64,000 bases of DNA from Paraurantiacibacter namhicola (GTDB lineage: Bacteria > Pseudomonadota > Alphaproteobacteria > Sphingomonadales > Sphingomonadaceae), in the NCBI RefSeq assembly GCF_001687545.1, contig NZ_CP016545.1, forward strand, positions 2,403,001 through 2,467,000, written 5' to 3'. Shown in pieces: positions 35,203 through 44,073 of the stretch. Within the stretch, counting starts at the first letter, position 1. Each line of letters begins with the position of its first letter. A program made the translations under genes and the position numbers. Below the pieces are notes generated by a model. It had not been told where the DNA came from. It did not search any database and saw nothing but the letters and a program-made list of their open reading frames with translations.

Positions 35203-35209
35203 GAAAAAC
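35188..35209 (+). repeat. Paired 11-bp repeats near integrase start (putative arm sites)
   Basis: Two adjacent units CCATGAAAAAT and CCATGAAAAAC, in the same orientation and with the same 11-base period as the pair at 6357-6378 at the other end of the island. The pair lies 80 bases inside attR and overlaps the integrase start codon. Confidence 0.6.
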
Positions 35210-35289
35210 TTAGCTGGATTCCAGCGAACCTCAACACTCTCTTTTTCCGCACTTTCGAGTACGGGAAAGTACGCCAGAGTCCATATCTT

Positions 35290-35340
35290 CACCCTTCACA
35301 CGGGTGGGGTCGCAAGTTCAATCCTTGCCGCGCCCACCAT
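35290..35340 (+). repeat. attR: right 51-bp direct repeat (truncated tRNA-Val copy)
   Basis: Identical over 51 bases to 6272-6322, from the anticodon stem to one base beyond CCA. The acceptor 5' strand and D arm are absent, so this is the displaced 3' end of the original tRNA gene and not a second tRNA. It marks the right boundary of the island. Confidence 0.95.
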
Positions 35341-35627
35341 TCTATCGCGATCGCTGGACTATCGCGATCCCCGGCGAGAAAACGGCGGAAGCGGGTCGCT
35401 CTCGATCATAGCAAAACCAAACAGAAACGCAGTCCGAGCTGGTTCAATCCCATAGCCGTGGCAGCTTCCTTCGATCTTCGAGCCGGTGCTATGTTTGCCC
35501 GGAAGAAATGTTGTCGGACATCCGTGACGATGCGGCGGATTGAAGCAGGCACCGGCACAATTCCGGTCGAGCAGCGCCGGTCTTGCATGACAGGCCTGGC
35601 GCGATGGAGCGGGAGGTAGAGGAAAAT
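35341..35627. other. Chromosomal junction right of the island, no gene seen
   Basis: About 290 bases between attR and the pentapeptide/LprI gene. The octamer ATCGCGAT occurs twice close together at 35346-35373. No gene, tRNA or terminator was recognised. It should hold the promoter of the next gene. Confidence 0.4.
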
Positions 35628-37274
35628 ATGCGGCAGCCCATAACCGGAAACACCTCTTGGCAAAAATGGATGCGTGGCAGCCATCCGGGCAAGGCTCTCG
35701 TCGGATCCGCCATGTTCCTGGCTGGCATCTGTGCGACCGAAGCGGCGGCGCAGGGCGCGCCGCAGTCGCCTTGCGCCCAGCAGAGCGCGATATTGCTCGA
35801 CGATAGCGGAGAACGCTGGGCGAGCGAAAACAAGCCGGTCCCGCTGGTCATCGATGGAAGCCAGCTGAAATCTCCCACAGCGTTTCGAGATGCTATCGAG
35901 CGCGCGCGGGCTCAAAGCGATCGGCATCCGTCGGAAACCTTCGTCGAGATTGCCGGAGGAAATTTCTCAGGCTGGGATTTTGCCGGGCTCGTAAATCATC
36001 TTGCCAACATCTGCTTCCATCAAAGCGACTTGTCATACTCCAGGTGGGACGCGAGCACGGTCCCCAACCTGATATTCGCTCGAAGCACCCTTACCGGAGC
36101 CAGCTTTCTGAATGCGACGCTTCCAGGAGTGAGGTTTCAGGATACTTCGCTGCGAGACGTGGACATGCAGGACGCGCGGCTCGACGGAGGCCACTTCAGC
36201 GGCGGCTGGGATACTACCGTCGATGGCTGGAACCTTTCGGGCGCGATCATGACGGAATTCCGCTTCGAATGCGGGATTACTATCTCCGATGGCTGCCCCC
36301 TCGATCGCGACGGAATCAGCTTCCGCGGAGCCGATCTCACCGATGTGGACATTTCTAGCTTCCCGACGTGGGGGCAATCGGATTTTACCGGCGCAATCTT
36401 TCAACGCACTCGGATTTCGCCGCAGCAGATTCCCTATCTGGGTGACGCGAGTATCCACGCGTCGGTTCTCGTCGTGGGCGGAGCCGCTCAAGTCCTGCTG
36501 GATCGGGCGGAGTTCGCAAGCCTGCAGACCGTCGTCGGCGCTTACGCCCTGGAGAGCATGGAGCCGTCCTTTGCGTGCGAGAAGGCGCGCTCTCGCGTCG
36601 AGCGCATGATCTGCGGCGAATTACAGGATAATCTGCGATACCTTGATCGCGTGATGGCAGTCCTTTTCATGGATACCCGGCGTGTTGCTCCGGGCGTTAT
36701 CCCTGCGCAAAAACGCTGGATGCGAGAACGCGATCGGTGCGCCGACGTGGCATGCGTGGAAAACGCGTATCTGGATCGCATTGCACGGTTGAACGGCATC
36801 AGGGGCGACGTCGGTTTCCTGGAGCCCGGGCAATCGGCCTTTTTCATTCACGACACGGTTGGATTGCCCGAAAGTTTTATCGGCACACCGCTTTACGACA
36901 AGATTGTCCCAGCGCTCGCCGGTGCGTCGCGGATGTCGGCCCGCGTGACGCGGGCGCCTGATGGATCATACACGATCTGGGGGCAAGCCATCGGCGCAAA
37001 TGCGCATACATGCAGCCTGTATGGCACGGGCGCGCGATTTGACAGCTACAGTGGATGGTATTCCGTAGAAGCGGCCGATGGCCGCAAGGTGCCGCTTTTT
37101 CAGATCCTCGAAGGCACCTTGCATGTCACCGCAAATGGCAAGCCGCAGGATTTTCCTGCGCGCGAGGATCAGGCTTATGTCACGTGCGGTGCACGGGCAT
37201 CTTTCACGGCCATGCGACGCCTGGATCATGATCCGGAGTTGCTGGAGCGTTGGCTGGTCCCTTTTCTGGACTAG
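35628..37274 (+). CDS. Exported pentapeptide-repeat protein with LprI-like domain
   Basis: 548 residues from MRQPITGNTS, preceded by a purine-rich GGAGGTAGAGG; a TTG 15 codons earlier is the longer option. After a signal peptide (SAMFLAGICATEAAAQG) come pentapeptide repeats (FARSTLTGASFLNATLPGVR, then FQDTSLRDVDMQDARLDGGH and ISFRGADLTDVDIS) that should form a right-handed beta helix. Next is an LprI/DUF1311-type four-cysteine domain (PSFACEKARSRVERMICGEL, then QKRWMRERDRCADVACVENA). The last 150 residues are unassigned. LprI relatives inhibit lysozyme, so a periplasmic protective role is possible. The fusion of these two domains is unusual. Confidence 0.75.
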   Translation: MRQPITGNTSWQKWMRGSHPGKALVGSAMFLAGICATEAAAQGAPQSPCAQQSAILLDDSGERWASENKPVPLVIDGSQLKSPTAFRDAIERARAQSDRHPSETFVEIAGGNFSGWDFAGLVNHLANICFHQSDLSYSRWDASTVPNLIFARSTLTGASFLNATLPGVRFQDTSLRDVDMQDARLDGGHFSGGWDTTVDGWNLSGAIMTEFRFECGITISDGCPLDRDGISFRGADLTDVDISSFPTWGQSDFTGAIFQRTRISPQQIPYLGDASIHASVLVVGGAAQVLLDRAEFASLQTVVGAYALESMEPSFACEKARSRVERMICGELQDNLRYLDRVMAVLFMDTRRVAPGVIPAQKRWMRERDRCADVACVENAYLDRIARLNGIRGDVGFLEPGQSAFFIHDTVGLPESFIGTPLYDKIVPALAGASRMSARVTRAPDGSYTIWGQAIGANAHTCSLYGTGARFDSYSGWYSVEAADGRKVPLFQILEGTLHVTANGKPQDFPAREDQAYVTCGARASFTAMRRLDHDPELLERWLVPFLD

Positions 37275-37367
37275 CCGAAAGGCGCCAACGCGCGGGCGGT
37301 GCAGGTACATCTCCGCAAGGCCGAGGCAATTGCCTGCCAGCCTGCGGAGCTGCACGCCGCGTCCCGG

Positions 37368-37865
37368 TCAGCAATCGCCAAGACGCTCGCCGCTAACCCT
37401 CATGCCCATCGTTGCCGAGCCCTCCGGGAAATCCGGGCGTTCCATCGTCATCCCGATGTCGATTGTAAACTTCGCTTCGTCGTAAATACCGGAAATCTTT
37501 GAGGTCAACGGCTCGTCCGCCCCGGCAATCGTGCACACCATGTCGCCGCTGATCTGGCCTCCGGCTGCCTCGAAGTTCGCGACCTCGCATGGGCTGTCCT
37601 GGCCTGCCTGGCTGAACGCTTCGGCCATTGGTTGAAATCCGCGCTCGGCCTCTTCCGGTGTGAGGCACTGCTCCTGCGTTTCGCCTTCTCCGATCATGTC
37701 CTCGAACATCGCCTCCTGCTCGGGCGTTGCGCCGGGTATGTCGAACGAGGTTGCGACGAACCCGACTTGCCATTTGCCGGGCTGGAGCGAAGAGTCTGAC
37801 TGCGCAGCGCCGCCGCAGCCCGTGAGGGCAAGGGCTGCGGCGGACAGGGTGATGGTTTTCTTCAT
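37368..37865 (-). CDS. DUF3617-family lipoprotein
   Basis: 165 residues. The signal MKKTITLSAAALALTGCGG contains lipobox LTGC. The mature part fits DUF3617: LQPGKWQVGFVATSFDIPGA near the start, a conserved Cys pair region (EQCLTPEEA and DSPCEVANFEAAGG), ISGDMVCT, and a C-terminal VSGERLGDC. GGAGAACGACA precedes the ATG. Function in the envelope is unknown; such proteins are common in sphingomonads, often in several copies. It lies 64 bases downstream of the autotransporter gene on the same strand. Confidence 0.85.
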   Translation of the reverse strand: MKKTITLSAAALALTGCGGAAQSDSSLQPGKWQVGFVATSFDIPGATPEQEAMFEDMIGEGETQEQCLTPEEAERGFQPMAEAFSQAGQDSPCEVANFEAAGGQISGDMVCTIAGADEPLTSKISGIYDEAKFTIDIGMTMERPDFPEGSATMGMRVSGERLGDC

Positions 37866-37929
37866 TGTCGTTCTCCTGATAGACTTGGAATTCTCGATGC
37901 CGATCGATTTCGGTGCTGCAGCGCTTTTC

Positions 37930-40900
37930 TCAGAAGCTGAAGGACACGCCGACATGCACGCCGGTGCTGGCGAAATCGTCACTGCCGATGCCATCGTGGA
38001 AGCCGGAAAGTGTGGCGCGCAGCCCGCCGCTGCCCAGAAGGTCAAAGCCGCCCTCTACCCGTCCGCGCAGGCCATCCAGTACCGGCGAAAAGCCGACCGG
38101 CAGCGCGTTGGCAATCGCCTGATCGGGATCGGTCCCAAAGGTATAGATGCCCTCCACTTCGGCGAATGGCCTCAGCGTCCAGCCATCGCCCACTGCGATC
38201 ATGTGGCTGACACGGGGCCGGAAGCTGACATCACCCTGCGCCACGGTTTGTGATGGGATCACCACCCCGCCACCATCAGTGTATTCGGCCTGCTTCTCGC
38301 TCAGATAGCGAACCGTCACTTCCGGCCGGAAAGTCGTAAGCTGGCCGATATCGAATTGCCCGATGAGGGAGCCTGCGTAATAGCTTCGCGATGTATCGAA
38401 AGCATCGACCTGCCCGGGCAAGGGCGAAACCGTGTTTTCGGATCGGCCCCAAGCTGCACGCGCCTCGGCATAGAAATTCGGTCCCAGGCGAGCGGTCAGA
38501 TAAGGGCCGGCCATCCAGCCATCGCCTTCTGCCTCCCCGACATCCAGATTACCGCGGTCGCTGAATTTATCCTGCTGGACCAATGCACCGATCAGGAGAC
38601 TTTCGCCGACCTTCACATCGGCTCCAATATAGAGAATCCGGAAATCCCCATCCTGTTGCCCGATGCTGGCACGGCTGAAATACGCTTCTGTCCAGACGTC
38701 GAATTTGCGCTCTGCTTCCTCGCCGAATCCAAGCGCCATCGACAGGTTTGAACTGACCCGCACCGATCCGCTCGCGATTTCGGCCTGCACCGGCAAGCGC
38801 TCGCTACCCGGAACCGGGACGCCATAGGCCGTTATCGAACCAGAACCCGCGCGCGCGCCCGCAGTGCCGGACAGGCGATCGAGCCTGCGCTGCAGATCCG
38901 GCTGATGCGAAAGGATCAGCGCATTGCGTCCCGTCAGGAAGTTGTAGATCGCGGCGCTGGCCGTTTCACGCGAATTGACCGCAGAGAATGTGCAGACAAG
39001 GTCCTCGTTCGCCGACAGCTCGATGGCGACAGAGCGGGCGGACAGGCTGACGACCGAGTCCGTATCATTGCAGTTGATGGCGGTGATGACGTAGCCATCG
39101 GCGGACAGGTCGGCGACGGACACATTATAGCTGCCTGCAGCAACGCTGCTTGCCGTGACCTGCGCCGTACCGCCCGATGTGGCGACCGTCGTATCGAGAG
39201 CCGCAACATCCGATGTGAACGATACCTGCGTATCGCGTCCCGTGATTTGCGGGATCAGCGTTATCGATCCGACCGCGCGGACTTCGATGACGACATTGTC
39301 GATCTGCTGCGGGAGCACTTTGACTTGCCCGTCGACATCCGTCACGGTGAGGCTGAATTCCAGAGATTCATTGCCCATGACGCTTGGCGCGGTGAAGGTC
39401 GGCTGCGCTGCACTGGGATCGCTCAAGGTCACCGGAGTGCCCGAGACCTGAACCCAGGTGTAGAAGAGCTGGTCGCCGTCGGGGTCAGCCGATCCCGTGC
39501 CGTCGAGAGTCACCGTCTGTCCGCTGTCAATCGGGCCTTGGTCGGGTCCGGCATCTGCCGTGGGAGGGCGATTGGCGAGAACGGTAATCGTGACCGTGTC
39601 CTCCACGAGATCGGCCGTTCCTGTGGTCGCGTCGCGCACAGTCAGGCTGAATTCGATGTCCACGTCCTGACCCAGCGTATCGGGCGCAGTGAAGGTCGGA
39701 TTAACCACGGTGTTGTCCGACAGCGTGACCGTCGGTCCGCTTGTCTGCACCCATTCGTAGGTGATTGCATCGCCTTCAGGGTCGGTCGAACCGCTTCCGT
39801 CCAGCGTGACGGTCGAGCCGCTTGAAACCGACTGGTCTGGACCGGCATCGGGAACCGGGCGGCTATTGGCCGGAAGCGTGATCGCCGTATTCCGAGTTCC
39901 TGATGCATCAAACGTATCGGTGACAGTGAGACGGAACCGGAAGACTTCATCGGTTCCCGTTGATGCCGGAGCCGTGAAAGTCGCAATCGCTGAGTTGGCG
40001 TTGTTGAGTGTGACTGGCGGACCAGCGGTTTGCTCCCAGCGGTAAACGAGCGCATCGCCTTCAGGGTCGCTGGAAGGTGTTCCGTCAAGCGTCACAGTCT
40101 GCCCGGCTGAAATCGTGTTCGGAGCGTTAAAGGCTGCAACGGGCGGCAGATTCGCCTCCACGACGATGCGGGTCGAGCGGGTTGAACTGAGCGAGCCATC
40201 GCTGGCCTCGAAGACCAGGATGATATCCTGCCGGTTAGCCATCCGCGGTGGCGCAACGAAGGTAGGATTAAGAGCCGTAGGATCGCTGAGCGTGATTGAC
40301 GGTCCGGACTGCTGCGTCCACTGATAGGTGAGCGGATCCCCGTCAGGATCTGTCGCCGAAGCGTTCAGCTGGACCGTATCACCTTCCGAGACAAGCTGCC
40401 CGGGGATGGGGTCAATCTGGGGAGCTTGGTTGGGTGGAGGATTGACGGTTATAGATACTATGTCGCTATCTGAAAATGATGTGGAGTCCGTCGCGGTCAC
40501 CCTGAATTGAAAAGTGGTGGGCTGCGAAACTGCAGGAAACTGAACATCGGGTGTCGGGCTGGCCGCGTTGCTGAATGTCGCCTGCGGACCCGCAATCTGA
40601 GACCACATGACTGAGAAACTGTCGCCGTCGGGATCATTCGTTGCCGTCGAATCCAGTGTTGTGGAGACTACCCCTGAAGAAGTCGGACTCAGTGTTTGAT
40701 CCGGGCCTGCATCAGCGTTGAGCGAACTGAGAGCATATCGCGCACAATTGGGGGCCAAGGGGTTTGTAAAATCCGACCGGTCGACGGTCACGGTCGCCAA
40801 AGGCACTGCGCTCTCTACGCCCGCCACGACATCAAACATCGAGATTTCGATTTCGCCTCGGTCCGCCCCAATGGGGATGTTCAGTTGGTAATTGATCGGA

Positions 40901-41211
40901 CGGGTTTGTGGTACAAATGTGAAGAACGTCGACGGCGCCACGATCTCGGTGTTTGTTGTCACATTTCTGGCGCGAATAACCACTTCGTCCCGCCCAATAC
41001 CATCATCGTCAGTTGTGGCGGTCATTGTGAAAAATGCGCGGGCTTGGCAAACACCACCATTGGCATTTGACATTTGCGGTTGCGAGTTTGCCGTTGCAGT
41101 CGCTGCATGCGCTGGCGCAGCGACCAGCAAAGCTGGAACTACCGCACCGGTTAGTGCCGATGCCCGAAGAAGGGCGGACTTCAAACTCTGTGACTTCGAC
41201 ATTTTGGACAT
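37930..41211 (-). CDS. PKD/Ig-like repeat autotransporter
   Basis: 1093 residues. The signal peptide ends VAAPAHA. After an N-terminal domain of about 130 residues come five repeats of roughly 95 residues of PKD/REJ type. Each opens like ADAGPDQ, contains a DPDGD or DPEGD turn, and has a core such as YEWVQTSGPTVTLSD followed by PTFTAP. A further Ig-like domain (about 640-740) leads to a linker and a C-terminal outer-membrane barrel of about 280 residues ending in VGVSFSF, the terminal Phe typical of autotransporters. The repeats are probably displayed on the surface for adhesion. A TGCCAT-N4-ATGGCA palindrome lies 68 bases upstream, linking it to the adjacent two-component system. Confidence 0.85.
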   Translation of the reverse strand: MSKMSKSQSLKSALLRASALTGAVVPALLVAAPAHAATATANSQPQMSNANGGVCQARAFFTMTATTDDDGIGRDEVVIRARNVTTNTEIVAPSTFFTFVPQTRPINYQLNIPIGADRGEIEISMFDVVAGVESAVPLATVTVDRSDFTNPLAPNCARYALSSLNADAGPDQTLSPTSSGVVSTTLDSTATNDPDGDSFSVMWSQIAGPQATFSNAASPTPDVQFPAVSQPTTFQFRVTATDSTSFSDSDIVSITVNPPPNQAPQIDPIPGQLVSEGDTVQLNASATDPDGDPLTYQWTQQSGPSITLSDPTALNPTFVAPPRMANRQDIILVFEASDGSLSSTRSTRIVVEANLPPVAAFNAPNTISAGQTVTLDGTPSSDPEGDALVYRWEQTAGPPVTLNNANSAIATFTAPASTGTDEVFRFRLTVTDTFDASGTRNTAITLPANSRPVPDAGPDQSVSSGSTVTLDGSGSTDPEGDAITYEWVQTSGPTVTLSDNTVVNPTFTAPDTLGQDVDIEFSLTVRDATTGTADLVEDTVTITVLANRPPTADAGPDQGPIDSGQTVTLDGTGSADPDGDQLFYTWVQVSGTPVTLSDPSAAQPTFTAPSVMGNESLEFSLTVTDVDGQVKVLPQQIDNVVIEVRAVGSITLIPQITGRDTQVSFTSDVAALDTTVATSGGTAQVTASSVAAGSYNVSVADLSADGYVITAINCNDTDSVVSLSARSVAIELSANEDLVCTFSAVNSRETASAAIYNFLTGRNALILSHQPDLQRRLDRLSGTAGARAGSGSITAYGVPVPGSERLPVQAEIASGSVRVSSNLSMALGFGEEAERKFDVWTEAYFSRASIGQQDGDFRILYIGADVKVGESLLIGALVQQDKFSDRGNLDVGEAEGDGWMAGPYLTARLGPNFYAEARAAWGRSENTVSPLPGQVDAFDTSRSYYAGSLIGQFDIGQLTTFRPEVTVRYLSEKQAEYTDGGGVVIPSQTVAQGDVSFRPRVSHMIAVGDGWTLRPFAEVEGIYTFGTDPDQAIANALPVGFSPVLDGLRGRVEGGFDLLGSGGLRATLSGFHDGIGSDDFASTGVHVGVSFSF

Positions 41212-41278
41212 TCCCTCGCTGATTTATTTGGGAATTGTCCTAAAGACCGCGGGGTCTCGAAAAATGCCATGCCTATGA

Positions 41279-41294
41279 TGCCATAAGCATGGCA
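41279..41294. promoter_or_regulatory. Putative operator TGCCAT-N4-ATGGCA upstream of the autotransporter gene
   Basis: A perfect 16-base palindrome, TGCCATAAGCATGGCA, lies in the gap between the response-regulator stop and the autotransporter start, 68 bases upstream of the start. A related half site (ATGCCATGCC) overlaps it on the left. The same pattern occurs upstream of the kinase gene and, imperfectly, upstream of the secreted-protein gene. Confidence 0.55.
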
Positions 41295-41312
41295 TGGGCT
41301 ATTGCAGCCTGA

Positions 41313-41984
41313 CTACAGCTTCAGCTGACCACTCTTGACCGCTTCATACACTGCCTCGCCACGCGAGTGCACAGCGAGCTTGCGGTAAATCGACTTCACG
41401 TGATTGCCCACTGTCAGGGGAGAAATGCCCAGTTCACGGGCGGCCACTTTGTAACTTTGCCCCTTGGCAAACAGCTCGAGGAGTTCGACTTCGCGCGGGG
41501 TGAGGACGCTCTCCTTATTCGCGGCATCAGCATCCAGATTGGATGGCCCCTCACGCAGCCTATCCAGCAGATAGACTGCGGCCGACGCACTGACCGGTGC
41601 GCCGCCCTGAAGCGTCGCTTCGATACCATCCAGAATCTGATGGGTATTGCTGTCCTTGAGCAGATATCCGTCTGCACCTGCGCGAATGGCGGTTACAACC
41701 GTCTGGCGGTCGCCGAAGCTGGTGACGATCAGGATCTTCGTGTCGCAGCGTTCGCGGATCACCTCGATAAAATCGAGCCCGCTACCATCGGGCAATCCGA
41801 TATCCAGAAGGATGAGATCGGGCTTTTGGGCGAGCAGATCAGCCGCCTTGCGCAGGGTTGGAGCAACGCCGATCAGGTCGAGCCCATCTTCATCGCTGAT
41901 GATCTCGATGAAGTGTTCGCGAACGACCGGGTCGTCTTCCACGATGGCGATTCGGCTGTCCCACTCTCTCGCTTCGTCTTTCAT
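41313..41984 (-). CDS. NarL/LuxR-type response regulator
   Basis: 223 residues. The receiver domain shows IAIVEDDPVVREHF (acidic pocket), the phosphoacceptor Asp61 in DLILLDIGLPDGSG, and LLKDS with the conserved Lys. The C-terminal HTH is of LuxR type: LTPREVELLELFAKGQSYKV, then AARELGISPLTVGNHVKSIY. It is the natural partner of the histidine kinase encoded 99 bases upstream. Palindromic sites near its own locus are candidate targets, since NarL-type regulators bind inverted hexamer-like repeats as dimers. Confidence 0.92.
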   Translation of the reverse strand: MKDEAREWDSRIAIVEDDPVVREHFIEIISDEDGLDLIGVAPTLRKAADLLAQKPDLILLDIGLPDGSGLDFIEVIRERCDTKILIVTSFGDRQTVVTAIRAGADGYLLKDSNTHQILDGIEATLQGGAPVSASAAVYLLDRLREGPSNLDADAANKESVLTPREVELLELFAKGQSYKVAARELGISPLTVGNHVKSIYRKLAVHSRGEAVYEAVKSGQLKL

Positions 41985-42083
41985 TTCATAACTCGCTTGA
42001 CCATTAACTCGCCCGGGGCCGAAATGATCGTAAGGTGGGGACCGCGGCTCGTCAGCGCCTGATCTATGGCATGCTTCGTGCCG

Positions 42084-44015
42084 TTAGTCGGCACGGCTCG
42101 GCATGGTATCGGAATTTGCCGCCGGCACGCTCAGCGCGACGCGCCCACCTCCTGATGGCGACTGCCCAAAATCGATCCGGGCGCCGATGGACCGCGCACG
42201 GGCGCGCATGTTTTCCAGGCCATAGCCACCCGAATCCACGCCTTTCCGGCGAGGCGCGAAGCCAGGCCCATCGTCGTCCACCGTGACATGCAGCCCGGCG
42301 GGATCGGACGGATCATCCTGCACGGTCACGGCGATGGTCGTGCCATTCGAGTGCTTGAGGGCATTGACGACTGCTTCCTGCATGATTCGAAAGATCTGCA
42401 AGGTAGTGCGCGCGCGGTAAGTCGGCAGGGCTCCTGCCGTATGATCATTCCAGACCAGTGTGAACCCGGCATCTTCGATGCGCGGCTGCAACCTGCCTCG
42501 AAAGCTGGAGAATGCCGCCGTCAGGTTTTCGCCAAGGGAATCCATGGAATCGATCATCAGGCGCATTTCATCGACGACCTGCTGCAGACCTTCTGCGACT
42601 TTCGCCGGCTCTGCCTTCCCGCGACGAGCCGCGAGCAGCATGCTCATCAGCTGGCTGCCAAGCCCGTCATGCATATCGCGCATTATTCTCTGGCGTTCCT
42701 CGTTCAGCGCCTCGTGCCTGACGAACAGCTTCTCCCGCTCATGTGCGTCGGACAGCTCCGCAGTGCGTACAGCAAGCTGGGCATTCAATTCGCCGGCGAG
42801 ATCTTCGGACAGGCGGCGAGCGCGCACCTGGTGGAAGATCATCGCGCCCAAGACACCCAGCGCCAACAGCAGGCCGTGGCGCGGCGTCGCATAATAGATC
42901 ATCGGCTGGGGATCGATAAAGCCCAAGGAAATATCGAAGCGTTCGTCCAATGCGTCGACCGCCAAAGCAGCGCCCGCGCCGACGATCAGCAACAACTGAA
43001 CCGGACGAGCGGCGCCGGATTGCAGCTCTCCCCGGGCCGCGATTGCTATCGCTATCAGGACGAACGCCGGTATCAGCAAGCTTTCAACCAGATAGGAAAT
43101 TTCGAAGGCCTCTCCGCGGCTCTCGTGTCCAACCACAATCGTAAGCAGGATAGCCAGAGCGACACTGATCCAGGCCGCGGCGATCCATCGCCCGCCCTTG
43201 CCCGCCCAAGCGAAGCAATAAGCGGCATATCCCGCCGCAAGAAGAAATCCGATCCAGTATGCTACGAACACGTCCCATGGCCCGGGCAGGTCCGAAAACA
43301 GGTCGAAACCCATCGCATTGCGGACACTCCATAAAGCCAGCAGCAGGATGAAACAGCGGATCTGCAGTTTCTCGGCCCTGGGCCAGTTCAGAAACGCGCA
43401 GAACAGGGCAACGAACAGCATGATCCCGGTCACAGCCAGTGCCAGATGCAGTTCGAAGAACTCGCCGGCAAAGGCAGCGGCCTCTGCAGAGTCTGCCGGG
43501 GCGATCTTGAAAGGCGCAAGCACTTTGCGAGAGCGCCCGGGATCGGTGATGCGCAGGATATTCTCGCCGTTACGAAGGTGCGCCCTTTCAAACAGCACCG
43601 CAGTGGGGCGCCAGGATCCGAACAGCGACTGGTTGCGCAAATTCTGCATGGCAACCGGGTTTCCGTTCAATTCAATCGCGTCCAGCCGGCGAAAATAGGC
43701 CAGCAAGAGGGCCGGTTCCGGCTGGTCCGCGCTCCATTCGAAACGGGTTTCGAAAACGCCCGGCCCTCCGCGATCCGGATCGTCGTAAACATAGGCTGGC
43801 ACGGCTGTATATTCCGGCTTCACACGCTTTGCGTTGGCCATATTTTGCGAATTCTCGCCCGGCAGGATCAGGACCAGATTGTCATCCTGCGCATAGTCGC
43901 CGACCCGCGAAAGTCTCTCTGTCGCGACCTGACTTGCAAGCAGGACCAGGACGCCGCCGATCACCGCCAGGGCCACGCGCAGCCTGGCATCGATGAAATT
44001 CGCTATTCTCGGCAT
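42084..44015 (-). CDS. Membrane histidine kinase with 7TM-DISM-like sensor
   Basis: 643 residues from MPRIANFIDARLRVALAVIG, with GGAGGGGGAAGGGC upstream. One membrane helix leads to a periplasmic domain of about 150 residues, then six or seven membrane helices (about 190-400, including LALAVTGIMLFVALFCAFLN). This is a layout like the 7TMR-DISM sensors that often bind carbohydrates. A coiled segment and the HisKA_3 box RQRIMRDMHDGLGSQLMS (His449) follow. The ATPase domain has VNALKHSNG, DDDGPGFAP and GYGLENMRARA. It should phosphorylate the NarL-type regulator encoded next. Two palindromes lie 33 and 59 bases before its start. Confidence 0.9.
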   Translation of the reverse strand: MPRIANFIDARLRVALAVIGGVLVLLASQVATERLSRVGDYAQDDNLVLILPGENSQNMANAKRVKPEYTAVPAYVYDDPDRGGPGVFETRFEWSADQPEPALLLAYFRRLDAIELNGNPVAMQNLRNQSLFGSWRPTAVLFERAHLRNGENILRITDPGRSRKVLAPFKIAPADSAEAAAFAGEFFELHLALAVTGIMLFVALFCAFLNWPRAEKLQIRCFILLLALWSVRNAMGFDLFSDLPGPWDVFVAYWIGFLLAAGYAAYCFAWAGKGGRWIAAAWISVALAILLTIVVGHESRGEAFEISYLVESLLIPAFVLIAIAIAARGELQSGAARPVQLLLIVGAGAALAVDALDERFDISLGFIDPQPMIYYATPRHGLLLALGVLGAMIFHQVRARRLSEDLAGELNAQLAVRTAELSDAHEREKLFVRHEALNEERQRIMRDMHDGLGSQLMSMLLAARRGKAEPAKVAEGLQQVVDEMRLMIDSMDSLGENLTAAFSSFRGRLQPRIEDAGFTLVWNDHTAGALPTYRARTTLQIFRIMQEAVVNALKHSNGTTIAVTVQDDPSDPAGLHVTVDDDGPGFAPRRKGVDSGGYGLENMRARARSIGARIDFGQSPSGGGRVALSVPAANSDTMPSRAD

Positions 44016-44047
44016 TGCCCTTCCCCCTCCGGACCTCGTCACCAAGA

Positions 44048-44063
44048 CACCATATTCATGGTG
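44048..44063. promoter_or_regulatory. Putative operator CACCAT-N4-ATGGTG upstream of the kinase gene
   Basis: A perfect 16-base palindrome, CACCATATTCATGGTG, with the same 6-4-6 architecture as the TGCCAT-N4-ATGGCA sites but one base changed in each arm. It lies 33 bases upstream of the kinase start and 26 bases (centre to centre) from the next site, about two and a half helical turns. Confidence 0.5.
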
Positions 44064-44073
44064 CCATGCGAAA

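Larger units (their letters stand above)
6272..35340. mobile_element. Integrative genomic island in tRNA-Val (about 29 kb)
   Basis: The segment is bounded by perfect 51-bp direct repeats of the tRNA-Val 3' end (6272-6322 and 35290-35340). A tyrosine integrase lies just inside the right repeat, followed inwards by an excisionase-like gene, an HUH replication-protein candidate and a type III restriction-modification system. Further cargo is a Czc metal-efflux operon, a second recombinase, several small conserved genes, and a glycosyltransferase/metabolite cluster next to the left end. Paired 11-bp repeats lie inside both ends. No conjugation genes, phage structural genes or relaxase operon are visible, so it is either mobilised by other elements or a satellite-type island. 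The second integrase near 18 kb and a decayed gene suggest a composite built in steps. Confidence 0.9.

Noticed and set aside
35290-35340. A second tRNA-Val gene
   Set aside because: The copy lacks the acceptor 5' strand and D arm, so it cannot fold. It is the right att repeat.
6272-35340. Prophage or self-transmissible conjugative element
   Set aside because: No capsid, portal, terminase, type IV secretion or coupling-protein genes are visible between the att sites.
37930-41211. CRISPR or DNA-level tandem repeats in the autotransporter gene
   Set aside because: The repetition is at protein level with diverged codons. No short identical repeats with regular spacers occur.
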